A stretch of DNA of 64,000 nucleotides from Gammaproteobacteria bacterium (GCA_024234975.1 JACKNH010000021.1:4202-68201), one strand, 5' to 3'; shown: positions 36,878-45,882, counted from the stretch's first letter. Program-made: numbers and translations. Notes: a model not told the origin generated them from the letters alone.

Positions 36878-37701
36878 TGACCAGCACAGAGAACGAACAA
36901 GCGCCGGCACGGCGGCTACTGGCTCCCAACCCGGGATTAATGACGGGCCCTGGCACCAACACCTGGTTGATTGGTGAGCGCGACGTCATCGTCGTCGATC
37001 CCGGCCCTGCCATGGCGCCGCACATTGACGCGATCATTGCTCAGACGGGCGGCAGTATCGCGGCAATCCTTGTGACTCATACGCATCGCGATCACAGTCC
37101 TGGCGCCGCGCTGCTTGCCGAGCGCACAGGCGTTACGGTTTACGGTATGCCGCCGCCGGACGCGCCGAATCACGATACGACGTTCCGTCCCGACATAACA
37201 CTCGCCGATGGTGATCTGGTGCAAGCCGGCGATAACATCGTGCGCGCAATCCATACTCCCGGCCACGCGTCCAACCATCTGTGCTATTTGCTTGAACAGC
37301 ACCGATGGCTGTTCACCGGTGACCATATCAATCATGGTTCGACGGTTGTCATCGCGCCGCCCGATGGCGACATGCTGGCCTACCTCACCTCGCTCAGGAA
37401 TCTGCAGCGGATGGAACTCGCCGCACTGGCGCCGGGTCACGGTGACGTGATTTATAACGCGCAGGAGTCGATAGCAGGACTCATCGCGCACCGGCTGCGG
37501 CGCGAGGCCAAAATCATCGCTGCGCTCACAGCATTGCCAGGTTCGACAGTGGAAGGGCTGGTTCCTGAAGCCTACGACGACGTCCCCGAGCAGCTGCACC
37601 ACGTGGCTGCGCAATCGCTGCTGGCCCATCTCAACAAGCTGGCAGCGGAGAAGCGTGCCAGGGAAATGGACGGCGCGTGGTTTCCGTTGAAGGCGCGCTG
37701 A
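36877..37701 (+). CDS. Metallo-beta-lactamase-fold hydrolase (LACTB2/glyoxalase II-like)
   Basis: A 274-residue hydrolase with the MBL metal motif LVTHTHRDHSPGAAL (HxHxDH), IHTPGHASNHLCYLL, FTGDHINHGSTV and LAPGHGDVIY. A C-terminal winged-helix-like segment (about 205-265, EAKIIAALTALPGSTVEGLVPEAY) is typical of the LACTB2 branch. ATG 36877 overlaps the stop codon of the dehalogenase-like gene by one base, so the two are translationally coupled and likely act in one pathway, for example hydrolysis of a thioester or lactone product (inference). Confidence 0.82.
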   Translation: MTSTENEQAPARRLLAPNPGLMTGPGTNTWLIGERDVIVVDPGPAMAPHIDAIIAQTGGSIAAILVTHTHRDHSPGAALLAERTGVTVYGMPPPDAPNHDTTFRPDITLADGDLVQAGDNIVRAIHTPGHASNHLCYLLEQHRWLFTGDHINHGSTVVIAPPDGDMLAYLTSLRNLQRMELAALAPGHGDVIYNAQESIAGLIAHRLRREAKIIAALTALPGSTVEGLVPEAYDDVPEQLHHVAAQSLLAHLNKLAAEKRAREMDGAWFPLKAR

Positions 37702-37705
37702 GGCG

Positions 37706-39127
37706 CTAGCGTTTCGCCATCAACGCCTGCCATTGACGATAGCGGCTTGCGAGGGCCGGACAAGGCAGCGGTTCAACGGTTGTCATTGCCACGGGCAGGA
37801 ACTCGGCGCATTCGGCGAACGCCAGCCAGGCAGTGCCGCGAGCGGTAGCTTCGTGGACCTGCGGACACATCACAGCAACGGCCGCGACACTCGCGAGGGC
37901 GTGTACCAGGTAATCTGAACGCGCGACGCCGCCAGTGACAAGCAGGCGCGATGGGGCGCCGCCACATTGGCGGATGTAGTCGAGGTTGGTGGCGATCATG
38001 AACGCGATGCTTTCCAGCACCGCCGCCAGGCGCAAGACATCATCGACGCCGGCCCCGCTGAACCATGGCTCACCGCCTTCGCACCACCAGGGCGAGCCGA
38101 GACCGCCCACCGTATTGATGAACAACGGTGGTGCAATGTGCGCCAGCGCATCGGCATTCAGTTGCAACAAGCATGCAGCAACATCGACATGCTGTTCCTC
38201 CGCCAACCAGTTGAGTGCGGATCCCGCGCCGTTGACTGCGCCTTCCATCACGTAGCGGCGCCCGTTCGCATCTGCGTGAATGACGCTGGTCAGCAAAGGC
38301 GGCGGGACGGGATTTTCAACCGGCTTCTGAATGAACGCGCCGGTACCGATATTGATATACACGGTGTCGTAATCCAACGCGCCGAAGGCATAGGGCACCG
38401 CCGATTGATCGCCGGTGACCACGGTCAGCGGCAGCTGCCTGCCAGCCGCTGACAGCGTACCGAATGACCAGGCCGTGGATACCGGTTGTGGCAACCAACG
38501 TGCTTCTATGCCAAACAACTGCAACAACTTCGGCACCCATGTACCGCTGGCGGGGGAATACAGCAATGTCCGTGACGCGTTGGCCGGATCAACCAACGAC
38601 TGCCGCTCACGGGTGATACTGGCTACCAGGTAACTCGCCAACGGACCGAACGCCAACGAGCCGTCGGCGGCGGCGGCGGCCACGGCCGGCACATTGTCCA
38701 GGCACCAGCGAAGTTTACTCGCGCCATAGTGCGGCGAGAGGCGCAGCCCGGTCAGTGAGCGCACTTCATCGGCATATTCGGACAAGCTGTCGATGAGCGC
38801 TGACGCGCGCCGATCACGCCAGGAGATAGCAGGCACCAATGGCGTCAGCGTCTCGCGCTGCCAGCAGACGATGGTGGAACGCTGCGTCGCCAGTGCGCAA
38901 TGCACCTGAGTACCTGCGGGCGCATCCAGGGACGCCACGACTTCGTCGACACACCCGCGCACGCTGGCAACGATCTCGTGTGCATCATGTTCGACCATAA
39001 CACCGGCATCATGCGTTGCAATCGGCCGTTCACTGGCAGCGAGCATCGCACCCTGCCTGTCGAACGCGATGGCGCGCGTACCGTGGCTGCCTTGATCGAT
39101 TGCAATGACGATTTCAGGTGGCGTCAT
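37706..39127 (-). CDS. glpK: FGGY-family carbohydrate kinase, probable glycerol kinase
   Basis: A 473-residue FGGY kinase. N-terminal ATPase motif VIAIDQGSHGTRAIAFD, then ATQRSTIVCWQRETL and VPAISWRDRRA, and in the C-terminal half VVTGDQSAVPYAFGALDYDT and LLVTGGVARSDYLVHALA. It is about 25 residues shorter than E. coli GlpK and diverged, so sugar-alcohol kinase is an alternative. Glycerol is favoured because the gene overlaps glpD by 4 bp (ATGA) and follows a glycerophosphodiesterase in the same operon. Confidence 0.78.
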   Translation of the reverse strand: MTPPEIVIAIDQGSHGTRAIAFDRQGAMLAASERPIATHDAGVMVEHDAHEIVASVRGCVDEVVASLDAPAGTQVHCALATQRSTIVCWQRETLTPLVPAISWRDRRASALIDSLSEYADEVRSLTGLRLSPHYGASKLRWCLDNVPAVAAAAADGSLAFGPLASYLVASITRERQSLVDPANASRTLLYSPASGTWVPKLLQLFGIEARWLPQPVSTAWSFGTLSAAGRQLPLTVVTGDQSAVPYAFGALDYDTVYINIGTGAFIQKPVENPVPPPLLTSVIHADANGRRYVMEGAVNGAGSALNWLAEEQHVDVAACLLQLNADALAHIAPPLFINTVGGLGSPWWCEGGEPWFSGAGVDDVLRLAAVLESIAFMIATNLDYIRQCGGAPSRLLVTGGVARSDYLVHALASVAAVAVMCPQVHEATARGTAWLAFAECAEFLPVAMTTVEPLPCPALASRYRQWQALMAKR

Positions 39128-40302
39128 TCGACGGGTGACAACCGCAACTTGTCGGTGGTGGCTACCGCGTCCCGGGAGGGTAACGAGGGTGCAATCCGCT
39201 GCAACACGTGGCTGGCGGTGGCGCGGTACCCCGTCAGTTTTCCGCCGAAGACATTGATCACGCGCGGCTGCGTCGGGCGGTCGGTTTGCAACACCGTTTC
39301 GCGCGAACGGCCGAACGCAGCACCAGGGCCGGCGGGTAAAACCCGCAATCCCGCCCAGGCTTCCAGCACATCCGCGTGCTGCAGATTGCGATACTGATGG
39401 AAATGCGTGCGACCCAGTTGCAACAGGTATTCGATTTCCTCGGCAGTGGGCGCAACGTCATCGGGATTGCCGGAAAACGCACGTTCGGTCGTGCCTACCA
39501 GCGTATTGCGACCACGCGGCATTGCAAACACCGCGCGGCCATCGGCTTGATGTTCGAGGTAATAGATCCCTTGCGCCAATACCCCGGGCAACAGGATGTG
39601 AGTGCCTTGTACCAGATCGAACGGCAAGCCTGGAATCGCCGGCGACATGCGGTTTGCCGCGCCCATTGCCCACGGTCCGGCGGTATTGACCAGTACCCGG
39701 CAGGTCAGCTCGCTTTCCACGCCGGCGGCCAGGTATCGGACCGCGACTTCCTCGCGCGCAAAATCCGCGCCGACGAAGCACGCTGGCATTTTCAGCGTCG
39801 CCCCCAGGCCCATGGCACTGGCCATCACCGCACGGGTCAGCGCCGCATCATCGGTCTGACCATCGTGATAACGAAAGACCTGCTGCAGGCCATCTGTCAC
39901 CAGGCCATCCAGGCTGTCCCAGCGGGCACGGGGCACGGTACCGAAACCGGCGCCATCGGCAAAGCCCGCCAATGCGGCGTACAGGCTCAAGCCAATACGC
40001 AACTGCCATGGCCGCCGCCGTGTGACTTTGTAGACAGGCACATGAAAGGCCTGTAACCGGACCAGTTCCGGTGCGATTTCCAACAACACGGCCCGCTCAT
40101 GCAGGCTCTCGCGGACCAGTGAGAACTGTGCCGATTCAAGATAACGCAACCCACCGTGGATCAATTTACTGGAACGGCTGGAGGTGCCCGCCGCCAACGC
40201 AGTTTTCTCCAAGACGCATACCGAGTGACCAGCGGCAGCCGCCGCCTGTGCTACGCCTGCGCCATGAATCCCACCTCCGATGACTACGACATCGACATCC
40301 AC
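39124..40302 (-). CDS. glpD: Glycerol-3-phosphate dehydrogenase (FAD), short form
   Basis: A 392-residue flavoprotein. The dinucleotide-binding motif VVVIGGGIHGAGVAQAAAAA lies at the N-terminus, followed by GTSSRSSKLIHGGLRYLE, a GlpD signature. Later come HILLPGVLAQGIYYLEH, GRNTLVGTTERAF and INVFGGKLTGYR. It would oxidise glycerol-3-phosphate to dihydroxyacetone phosphate at the membrane. E. coli GlpD has about 500 residues; here the C-terminal helical domain is missing, so the protein stops soon after the FAD-binding GGKLTGYR block. GTG 40302 is chosen, overlapping the ugpQ end by 19 bp. Confidence 0.85.
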   Translation of the reverse strand: MDVDVVVIGGGIHGAGVAQAAAAAGHSVCVLEKTALAAGTSSRSSKLIHGGLRYLESAQFSLVRESLHERAVLLEIAPELVRLQAFHVPVYKVTRRRPWQLRIGLSLYAALAGFADGAGFGTVPRARWDSLDGLVTDGLQQVFRYHDGQTDDAALTRAVMASAMGLGATLKMPACFVGADFAREEVAVRYLAAGVESELTCRVLVNTAGPWAMGAANRMSPAIPGLPFDLVQGTHILLPGVLAQGIYYLEHQADGRAVFAMPRGRNTLVGTTERAFSGNPDDVAPTAEEIEYLLQLGRTHFHQYRNLQHADVLEAWAGLRVLPAGPGAAFGRSRETVLQTDRPTQPRVINVFGGKLTGYRATASHVLQRIAPSLPSRDAVATTDKLRLSPVE

Positions 40303-41045
40303 GTTACCCGCTCCAGAACTGAACGAATCGCCCTCACCTGCATGGTTTCTAACAGGCTGACACCGCGTGCATGCAGGTTCTCGACTTCCTGCGCGGTTGT
40401 GACTTCGTAGGCCGCCCAACGCCAGGGCCCTTGCGGCAACGGCGCGTCGCCCGCCGGCAGTTTGCGCAGATTGCAGATGACAAGCTCCGGCGGCATCCCC
40501 GCTGCTATCGCACCGATCTCGTCATAGGTTTCCAGCACCATGCCGCCCCGCCACCCGCGCTGCATAGCGGCCGCAACCAGCGCATGGTTGAATGAAATGA
40601 TGACGGCTTGAGTGCGCATGCGCTCCAGTACTGGCAGCGTCGCCGCCAGCATTGCTTCAATACCATGGCGCGCGATGCTGGCGCGTTTGAGTTCGACCAG
40701 GGCGGTGACGTCAGGCGTGCGCATAAGTAGATCGACAACGTCGGCAAGGCGTGGCAGTGGCGTCGGCTGGTGACGATCGCCAAATCGCGCCGGCTCGTGC
40801 ACCGATACCTCGCGCAGGGTGCTGGCCTGAGCTGTCAGCACTGCGCGCTCATCGCCGGCGGTACGCTGCAAATCGGCATCGTGGATGACCAGCGGCACAC
40901 CATCGGCCGACAGCTGCACATCAAATTCCACGAACCCGCAACCGAGTTCAATTGCCGACGCCAGACTGGCGAGTGAGTTCTCCGGATAGTCCCAGGCATT
41001 GCCGCGGTGGGCAATGATGGGCAGACGCTTGGAATGAGTAGTCAT
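40284..41045 (-). CDS. ugpQ: Glycerophosphodiester phosphodiesterase (UgpQ type)
   Basis: A 253-residue cytosolic GDPD enzyme that hydrolyses deacylated phospholipids to glycerol-3-phosphate and an alcohol. Signature: IIAHRGNAWDYPENSLASL, GCGFVEFDVQLSADGVPLVIHD and TALVELK. There is no signal peptide, as in UgpQ rather than GlpQ. It is the first gene of ugpQ-glpD-glpK, which together turn glycerophosphodiesters and glycerol into dihydroxyacetone phosphate. It is divergent from the PhoX-like gene, with a Pho-box-like site between them that could control both directions. Confidence 0.9.
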   Translation of the reverse strand: MTTHSKRLPIIAHRGNAWDYPENSLASLASAIELGCGFVEFDVQLSADGVPLVIHDADLQRTAGDERAVLTAQASTLREVSVHEPARFGDRHQPTPLPRLADVVDLLMRTPDVTALVELKRASIARHGIEAMLAATLPVLERMRTQAVIISFNHALVAAAMQRGWRGGMVLETYDEIGAIAAGMPPELVICNLRKLPAGDAPLPQGPWRWAAYEVTTAQEVENLHARGVSLLETMQVRAIRSVLERVTWMSMS

Positions 41046-41152
41046 CTGGAATTCGCGCGATGCGGCAGGCCCGGCCGCGGGCCCTCGCCGGGACTATAAC
41101 CGTCCTCACTGTGCCACACCATGGTGCAAACAATCCTCCCGTTTTAAAGAAA

Positions 41153-41181
41153 CCGTAACCGACCCGTCACAGGTACGTCAC
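41153..41181 (+). promoter_or_regulatory. Pho box: three heptamer repeats at 11-bp spacing
   Basis: CCGTAAC (41153), CCGTCAC (41164) and ACGTCAC (41175) are direct repeats separated by 4-bp spacers. This is the 11-bp periodicity of PhoB sites (consensus CTGTCAT). The last repeat ends 86 bp before the PhoX-like start and 13 bp before TATCGT, a possible -10 at 41195-41200. The other side is 107 bp from the ugpQ start. Confidence 0.65.
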
Positions 41182-41267
41182 CTGCCACGTCGACTATCGT
41201 CGCCGTGGATTTTCCACGCTGACACCATCTCATTCGTTCGAATCCTACCCAGGGAGGATGTACCCGT

Positions 41268-42638
41268 ATGTATAACAAGCTTGCCCTTGCCATCAGCCTC
41301 GCGCTGTCCGGCCAGGCCGCCTTCGCGGCCGGAAATACACTCTTTGACGATGTCGCGCCGAACACGGCCGCCAATGTGCCGATTCCGGTCGGTTCGCCGC
41401 TGGAAGCAACCAACCCGCTGATTCTGCCCAGCGCCACCTGGACCCAGACCACTATCGCCGAACGCGATGCCAACGGGGTTGCCGGTCATTTCTGGGACAT
41501 GATTGACACCAACCGCACCGGTGTCGACGCCAACCGCTACCTGTTCATGCCGTTCGAACCGTCGAACAGCGACATCGTCGCAATGGGTGAGTGCGGTGGT
41601 GGTACAAGCAACTGCGCATCAGGCGCTCTGCGCATTGACACCTGGACCGGTGAAACCACCACGATCGTCGCGATTGGTACCGAGAACTGGCAGCGTGGCG
41701 ATGCCTCGCGCTGGGCGCCCTGGGGCGGCTGGATTACCGGTGAAGAAAACTGGAGCCCGGGTTCGACCGCTACCACGCCGACCGGCCGCCTGTTCGAAGT
41801 GACCAACCCGGTCACGACCGATGGCTCTGATGTCGACTTCGTGCAGCGTAACAACGTCATCCCGCGCGTTTCGCATGAAGGCCTCGCCTTTGACGCTGAC
41901 AGCGCGTTCTATTTCGTTGACGAAAACAGCAGCGGTTCCATCTACAAATTCGTTTCCGCCAACCCGCTGGCCGACAATGGCGATGACTACTTCAACGCCG
42001 GCACGACCTACGCGCTGAAGATGTCCGGCATTGGCGACGCGTTTGACTGGGTCGCGCTGGACCCGTTCAATCTCGACGGCCGTGGTGCGGCTGACGCGGT
42101 GGGCGCTGACGGCTTCAACCGTCCGGAAGATCTCGAGATCAAGACCCTCGGCGACGGCAGCCAGCTGCTGTTCTTTGCCGCGACCGGTACGCATGACGTC
42201 TGGACCATCAACCTTGGTACCAACGAGGTCTACCAGTTCGTGAGCCAGGCCACAATTGATCTGGCTACCGGTTTGGCGGTTGGCAGCGCGTTCCGTTCGC
42301 CCGACAACCTCGCGATCGACGCCGATGGCAATATCTACATCATCGAAGATCAGGAAACGCCCAACGCTGACATCTGGTTGACCATCGACGAAAACAACGA
42401 TGGTATCGCCGAAGGCATCCAGCGCTGGGCAGGCATGCAGGTCACCGGCGCCGAGCCGACCGGCCTGTTCTTCGATCTCGCCAACCCGAATGTCGCCTAC
42501 GTCAACATCCAGCATCCGGACAGCCTCAACGACCGTACGGTCCGCATCGAAGCCAGCCCGGTACCGGTGCCGGCAGCGGTCTGGTTGTTCGGCTCGGCGC
42601 TCGCCGGCTTCGCGGGTATTCGTCGCCGCAAAGCCTGA
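41268..42638 (+). CDS. PhoX-like (DUF839) phosphatase-family protein with VPxPA-CTERM tail
   Basis: A 456-residue exported protein. Sec-type signal peptide MYNKLALAISLALSGQAAFA, without a twin-arginine motif. The body is a beta-propeller of the PhoX/DUF839 type: GGWITGEENWSP, HEGLAFDADSAFYFVDENSS, FNRPEDLEIK, FRSPDNLAIDADGNIYIIED and EPTGLFFD. Acidic residues in GEENW, VDEN, RPEDLE and IIEDQ fit calcium/iron-coordinating positions of PhoX. The C-terminus VPVPAAVWLFGSALAGFAGI with RRRKA is a VPxPA-CTERM sorting signal (exosortase-type). Shorter than classical PhoX. A good ribosome-binding site (GGGAGG) and a Pho box lie upstream. Catalytic activity is inferred. Confidence 0.78.
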   Translation: MYNKLALAISLALSGQAAFAAGNTLFDDVAPNTAANVPIPVGSPLEATNPLILPSATWTQTTIAERDANGVAGHFWDMIDTNRTGVDANRYLFMPFEPSNSDIVAMGECGGGTSNCASGALRIDTWTGETTTIVAIGTENWQRGDASRWAPWGGWITGEENWSPGSTATTPTGRLFEVTNPVTTDGSDVDFVQRNNVIPRVSHEGLAFDADSAFYFVDENSSGSIYKFVSANPLADNGDDYFNAGTTYALKMSGIGDAFDWVALDPFNLDGRGAADAVGADGFNRPEDLEIKTLGDGSQLLFFAATGTHDVWTINLGTNEVYQFVSQATIDLATGLAVGSAFRSPDNLAIDADGNIYIIEDQETPNADIWLTIDENNDGIAEGIQRWAGMQVTGAEPTGLFFDLANPNVAYVNIQHPDSLNDRTVRIEASPVPVPAAVWLFGSALAGFAGIRRRKA

Positions 42639-42680
42639 GTCCAGGGCTTCCCCCGGCAACGACGACTGTTGCCAACTTCG

Positions 42681-42710
42681 AAAGGCCCCGCAAGGGGCCT
42701 TTCTTTTTTT
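42681..42710 (+). terminator. Intrinsic terminator of the PhoX-like gene
   Basis: AAAGGCCCC, loop GCAA, GGGGCCTTT, then CTTTTTTT. It starts 42 bp after the stop codon. Confidence 0.9.
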
Positions 42711-43874
42711 CCCTCATCCCGGACGCCGCGCAGCCCCCTCTTATTTCGTCATCCCGTATATGGTCTCCGGCAAGCAGAGTGGGACAGGCAGATTGCTGTA
42801 TCCGGGTGGCGGGCCGATGAAGTCGCGCGATCCTGCGACACGCCGTGGCCACCGGAATGATCAGGTTGATGCGGTGACCTTGCATCGTTTACCGCTGCTG
42901 TCGTTCGTCGAAGGGGCCTCCTGAATCAACCACGCGTCTCAGACCGCCAGGCGCTTGGAAACCGTGGCGCCAGTATCGCAGATGCGCGCCATTTGTTCGC
43001 CAGGGCGATGGTCGCCCGTGATGCCGCGCTCGGCCGAGCCGCTCACCCATCGGCTGAGAGCGGTCGTCGCTTGCCGGGATCAACACGCGCGGATGGCCAG
43101 CAGGCCGCAGCGTCAGTTGCTGATGCGAGCAGAACGTCTGCCACCGCTGCGTGCGGGCACCAAGCCAACGCGATACATCACGCCGCGGAACCCGCCATTG
43201 CCGACACGCAGAACACGCGGGACTGCGGGATGCTCTGCGGGCTGGGGCGCCGTTCCGCCGCCATGCGTATCGCCGATAGCCTAATCTGCTCATCGAGCCC
43301 TTAGCTGTTGACCCTGCTCACAGACGACGAAACAAGCACTCAAACCATCGCTTCCATGCGGGTCGCGAGCGCAGCCCTGGACCAGCCACCCGCCCGCCCG
43401 CAACTTTGCCGCCGTGCGATCGGCGATGAGCTCGGATGCGCCTGCATCCGCTGCGGTCGTTGACCGCCACCCACGCATCTGCGGGCGCACCACGTTCAGC
43501 AATCGCCAGCGCATCGTTGTAGCCGTTGCCCCCAGGCCTGACGAGGGCGGATCAACTTCACCGATGCCGCCAGCTGCGGCCCATAGGACGGACGCCCATC
43601 CCCAGGATGCAGTCGAAGAACGCCGCCGCCGCCGCCTCGCCGGAATCGCCATCGTCGTCCGCTGGTTCCTCATCTTATCGATGGAAACCATCCGGCGCTA
43701 CGCGTTTCAATGGAGAGACATCTCATCGACACCGCGCAGCGTGAGCAAGACTCCAGGCTTCCGCCAGATCGCGCTGCGCTTCGCGGGTCGAAAAGCGCTG
43801 CAGTAAGACGATGCCCGTGCGGATTTCCCCGGCGTTGAGTGAGGAACCCTTCTTTTTGCCCTTAGACAGGCAAG
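42711..43874. other. About 1.2 kb without a recognisable intact gene
   Basis: Open frames up to about 130 codons exist on both strands but none shows a known fold, a good ribosome-binding site or neighbour coupling. On the minus strand, short stretches look protein-like but jump frames, for example GEIRTGIVLLQRFSTREAQR around 43800 and PSSGLGATATTM around 43540. This suggests an eroded gene similar to the wrecks 2 kb to the right. I could not identify the original product. Confidence 0.4.
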
Positions 43875-43902
43875 AAAAAAGCCCGCTTCCGCGGGCCTTT
43901 TC
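43875..43902 (-). terminator. Intrinsic terminator of the FKBP gene
   Basis: On the minus strand AAAGGCCCGC, loop GGAA, GCGGGCTTTTTT; it lies about 26 bp past the FKBP stop codon. Confidence 0.85.
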
Positions 43903-43927
43903 TTCACTGCTGAAACGTGCTTGCCGC

Positions 43928-44677
43928 TTACTCGGCTGCTTCGCCACCTGCATTGGCCTTCAACAGCTCCACTTCGAAGATCAGTGCCTGGTTGGGACCG
44001 ATGGCCGGTGGTGCATTCTCGCCGTAGGCGAGGTCGGACGGCAGGTAGATTTCCCACTTGGACCCTTCGTTCATCAACTGCAGGGCTTCGGTCCAGCCGG
44101 GAATCACCTGGGTCACGCCGAATTCCGCCGGTGTACCGCGTTCAACGGAGCTGTCAAACACGGTGCCGTCGACCAGGCGCCCCGTGTAATGCACGCTCAC
44201 GGTGCTCTGCGGGGTGGGCTTGGGGCCGGTACCTTCGGTCAACACCTTGTACTGCAGGCCGGAGGCGGTCGTCATCACGCCTTCCTTGTTCTGGTTTTCA
44301 GCCAGAAAGGCTTCCGAGGCGGCGCGGTTCGTGGCGCCGGCGGCAGCCTGTTTCTCCTGCGCGGCCGCCATCAGCTTCTGCTGATATTCGCCAAAGACCG
44401 CTTCAGCGTCGGATTCGGGAATGCGCGAATCCGTGCCACTGTCCTGATCACGCATACCGGCGGTGAAAGCTTCCACGTCGAGTTCGACGCCCTGCTGCTT
44501 CAAAGAATTTGCCTGATTGAATCCGATCAGGTAACTCACCTTGGATTCGAGGGTTTCCAACTTTGCGGGCATATCGGCCTCCGTCTGATTCGATGACTGG
44601 CCGCTCATGCCGCCCTGATTGCATCCTGAAAGTAACAATGCAGAGGCGAAGCCAACTGCAACCGCGCTTTTCTTCAC
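43928..44677 (-). CDS. FKBP-type peptidyl-prolyl isomerase lipoprotein
   Basis: A 249-residue lipoprotein folding factor. The start is GTG 44677, six bases after AGGAG. Signal peptide with lipobox LLLSGC. An FkpA/Mip-like helical dimerisation domain (about 35-130) precedes the FKBP domain (about 140-240): SVHYTGRLVDGTVFDSSVER, VIPGWTEALQLMNEGSKWE, YLPSDLAYGENAPPAIGPNQ and LIFEVELL. Key catalytic-pocket residues (Tyr, Phe, Asp, Val-Ile, Trp, Tyr) are present. It acts in the periplasm, tethered to a membrane. The tail is short and acidic. Divergent from ribB with 185 bp between. Confidence 0.92.
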   Translation of the reverse strand: MKKSAVAVGFASALLLSGCNQGGMSGQSSNQTEADMPAKLETLESKVSYLIGFNQANSLKQQGVELDVEAFTAGMRDQDSGTDSRIPESDAEAVFGEYQQKLMAAAQEKQAAAGATNRAASEAFLAENQNKEGVMTTASGLQYKVLTEGTGPKPTPQSTVSVHYTGRLVDGTVFDSSVERGTPAEFGVTQVIPGWTEALQLMNEGSKWEIYLPSDLAYGENAPPAIGPNQALIFEVELLKANAGGEAAE

Positions 44678-44862
44678 ACTCGACTCCTGAGGAAATAAGG
44701 AAAAAGTGCGCGCATCGTACCACGCGGACCTGTGAGGTGCATGACATCCACGGCAGGCACAGCGTCTGCGACCGTTGCCGGACATGCCCAAGCCAGTCTG
44801 ATCGGCTACACTTGCGGGCCACCCGCCCGGCCGGGACAAACCTGACGAGAGTCCAGCGCACC

Positions 44863-45882
44863 ATGCAGTTCAATTCCATCACCGAAATCATCGACGACAT
44901 CGCCGCCGGTCGGATGGTCATTCTGGTCGACGACGAGGATCGCGAAAACGAGGGCGACCTCGTGATGGCTGCATCGCAGGTCCGTCCCGAAGACATCAAT
45001 TTCATGGTCACCCATGCCCGCGGCCTGGTATGCCTGACACTGACCGAGCAGCGCTGTCAGCAGTTGAATCTGAAGCGGATGGTTGATGCCAATTCCTCGT
45101 CCATGGGCACCAATTTCACCGTTTCCATTGAAGCGGCACAGGGCGTCACCACTGGCATTTCCGCACACGATCGGGCCCACACCGTACGCGTTGCGGTAGC
45201 GCCACAGGCATCGGCGCGTGACATCGTCCAGCCGGGACACATCTTCCCGCTGATGGCGCAACCCGGTGGGGTATTGAGTCGTGCCGGCCATACCGAAGCC
45301 GGTTGCGATCTCGCCCGCCTGGCGGGCCTGGAAGCGTCCGCGGTGATCGTCGAGATTATGAATGAAGACGGCAGCATGGCGCGCCGTGGCGATCTCGAAC
45401 GGTTCGCCCAGCGGCACCAGCTCAAGATCGGCACCATCGAACAACTCATCCAGCATCGTCTGGCCACCGAAACCACCGTGACCTGCATGCGGGTGCGTGA
45501 GGTCAACACGCAGTTCGGCACCTTCGAATTGCGGACCTACCTGGATACCGCGCAGAATCAATATCACCACGCGATGGTCAAGGGCCAGCCGAAACCGGAC
45601 GAGGCCTTCCCCACCCGCGTGCATCTGCCATTGCCGTTGCGCGATATCCTGGCATTGACCGATCTGCATGACGCCCCGTACCCGCGGTGGTCGGCGCATG
45701 AAGCGCTGGCGTATATCGCACGCCAGAACGAAGGCGTGATGATTCTGCTGGGTTCTGCGCCGGTGTCATCGGAAACCATCGAACAGCAGCTTGTGCAACA
45801 GGTGGACGAAGGCATGCGCGATGCCACTTCACGTAACGCCGCCATCATGCAGGTTAGCGTCGGGGCTGTAAATCCTGCGTGA
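44863..45882 (+). CDS. ribB: 3,4-dihydroxy-2-butanone-4-phosphate synthase with degenerate GTP cyclohydrolase II domain
   Basis: A 339-residue protein. Residues 1-205 are an intact RibB: VDDEDRENEGDLVMAAS, FMVTHARGLVCL, SRAGHTEAGCDLARLAGL and EIMNEDGSMAR, with metal and substrate acids present. It makes 3,4-dihydroxy-2-butanone 4-phosphate for riboflavin. Residues about 210-339 align in position with RibA but lack the zinc-binding C-x10-C-x-C and the GQEGRGIGL block, so this half cannot be a GTP cyclohydrolase II. Such RibBX-type proteins are known in proteobacteria. No FMN riboswitch is visible upstream. A wrecked stand-alone RibA follows. Confidence 0.88.
   Translation: MQFNSITEIIDDIAAGRMVILVDDEDRENEGDLVMAASQVRPEDINFMVTHARGLVCLTLTEQRCQQLNLKRMVDANSSSMGTNFTVSIEAAQGVTTGISAHDRAHTVRVAVAPQASARDIVQPGHIFPLMAQPGGVLSRAGHTEAGCDLARLAGLEASAVIVEIMNEDGSMARRGDLERFAQRHQLKIGTIEQLIQHRLATETTVTCMRVREVNTQFGTFELRTYLDTAQNQYHHAMVKGQPKPDEAFPTRVHLPLPLRDILALTDLHDAPYPRWSAHEALAYIARQNEGVMILLGSAPVSSETIEQQLVQQVDEGMRDATSRNAAIMQVSVGAVNPA

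Noticed and set aside
44680..44862. FMN riboswitch upstream of ribB
   Set aside because: The conserved RFN sequence blocks are not visible in the 185-bp gap.
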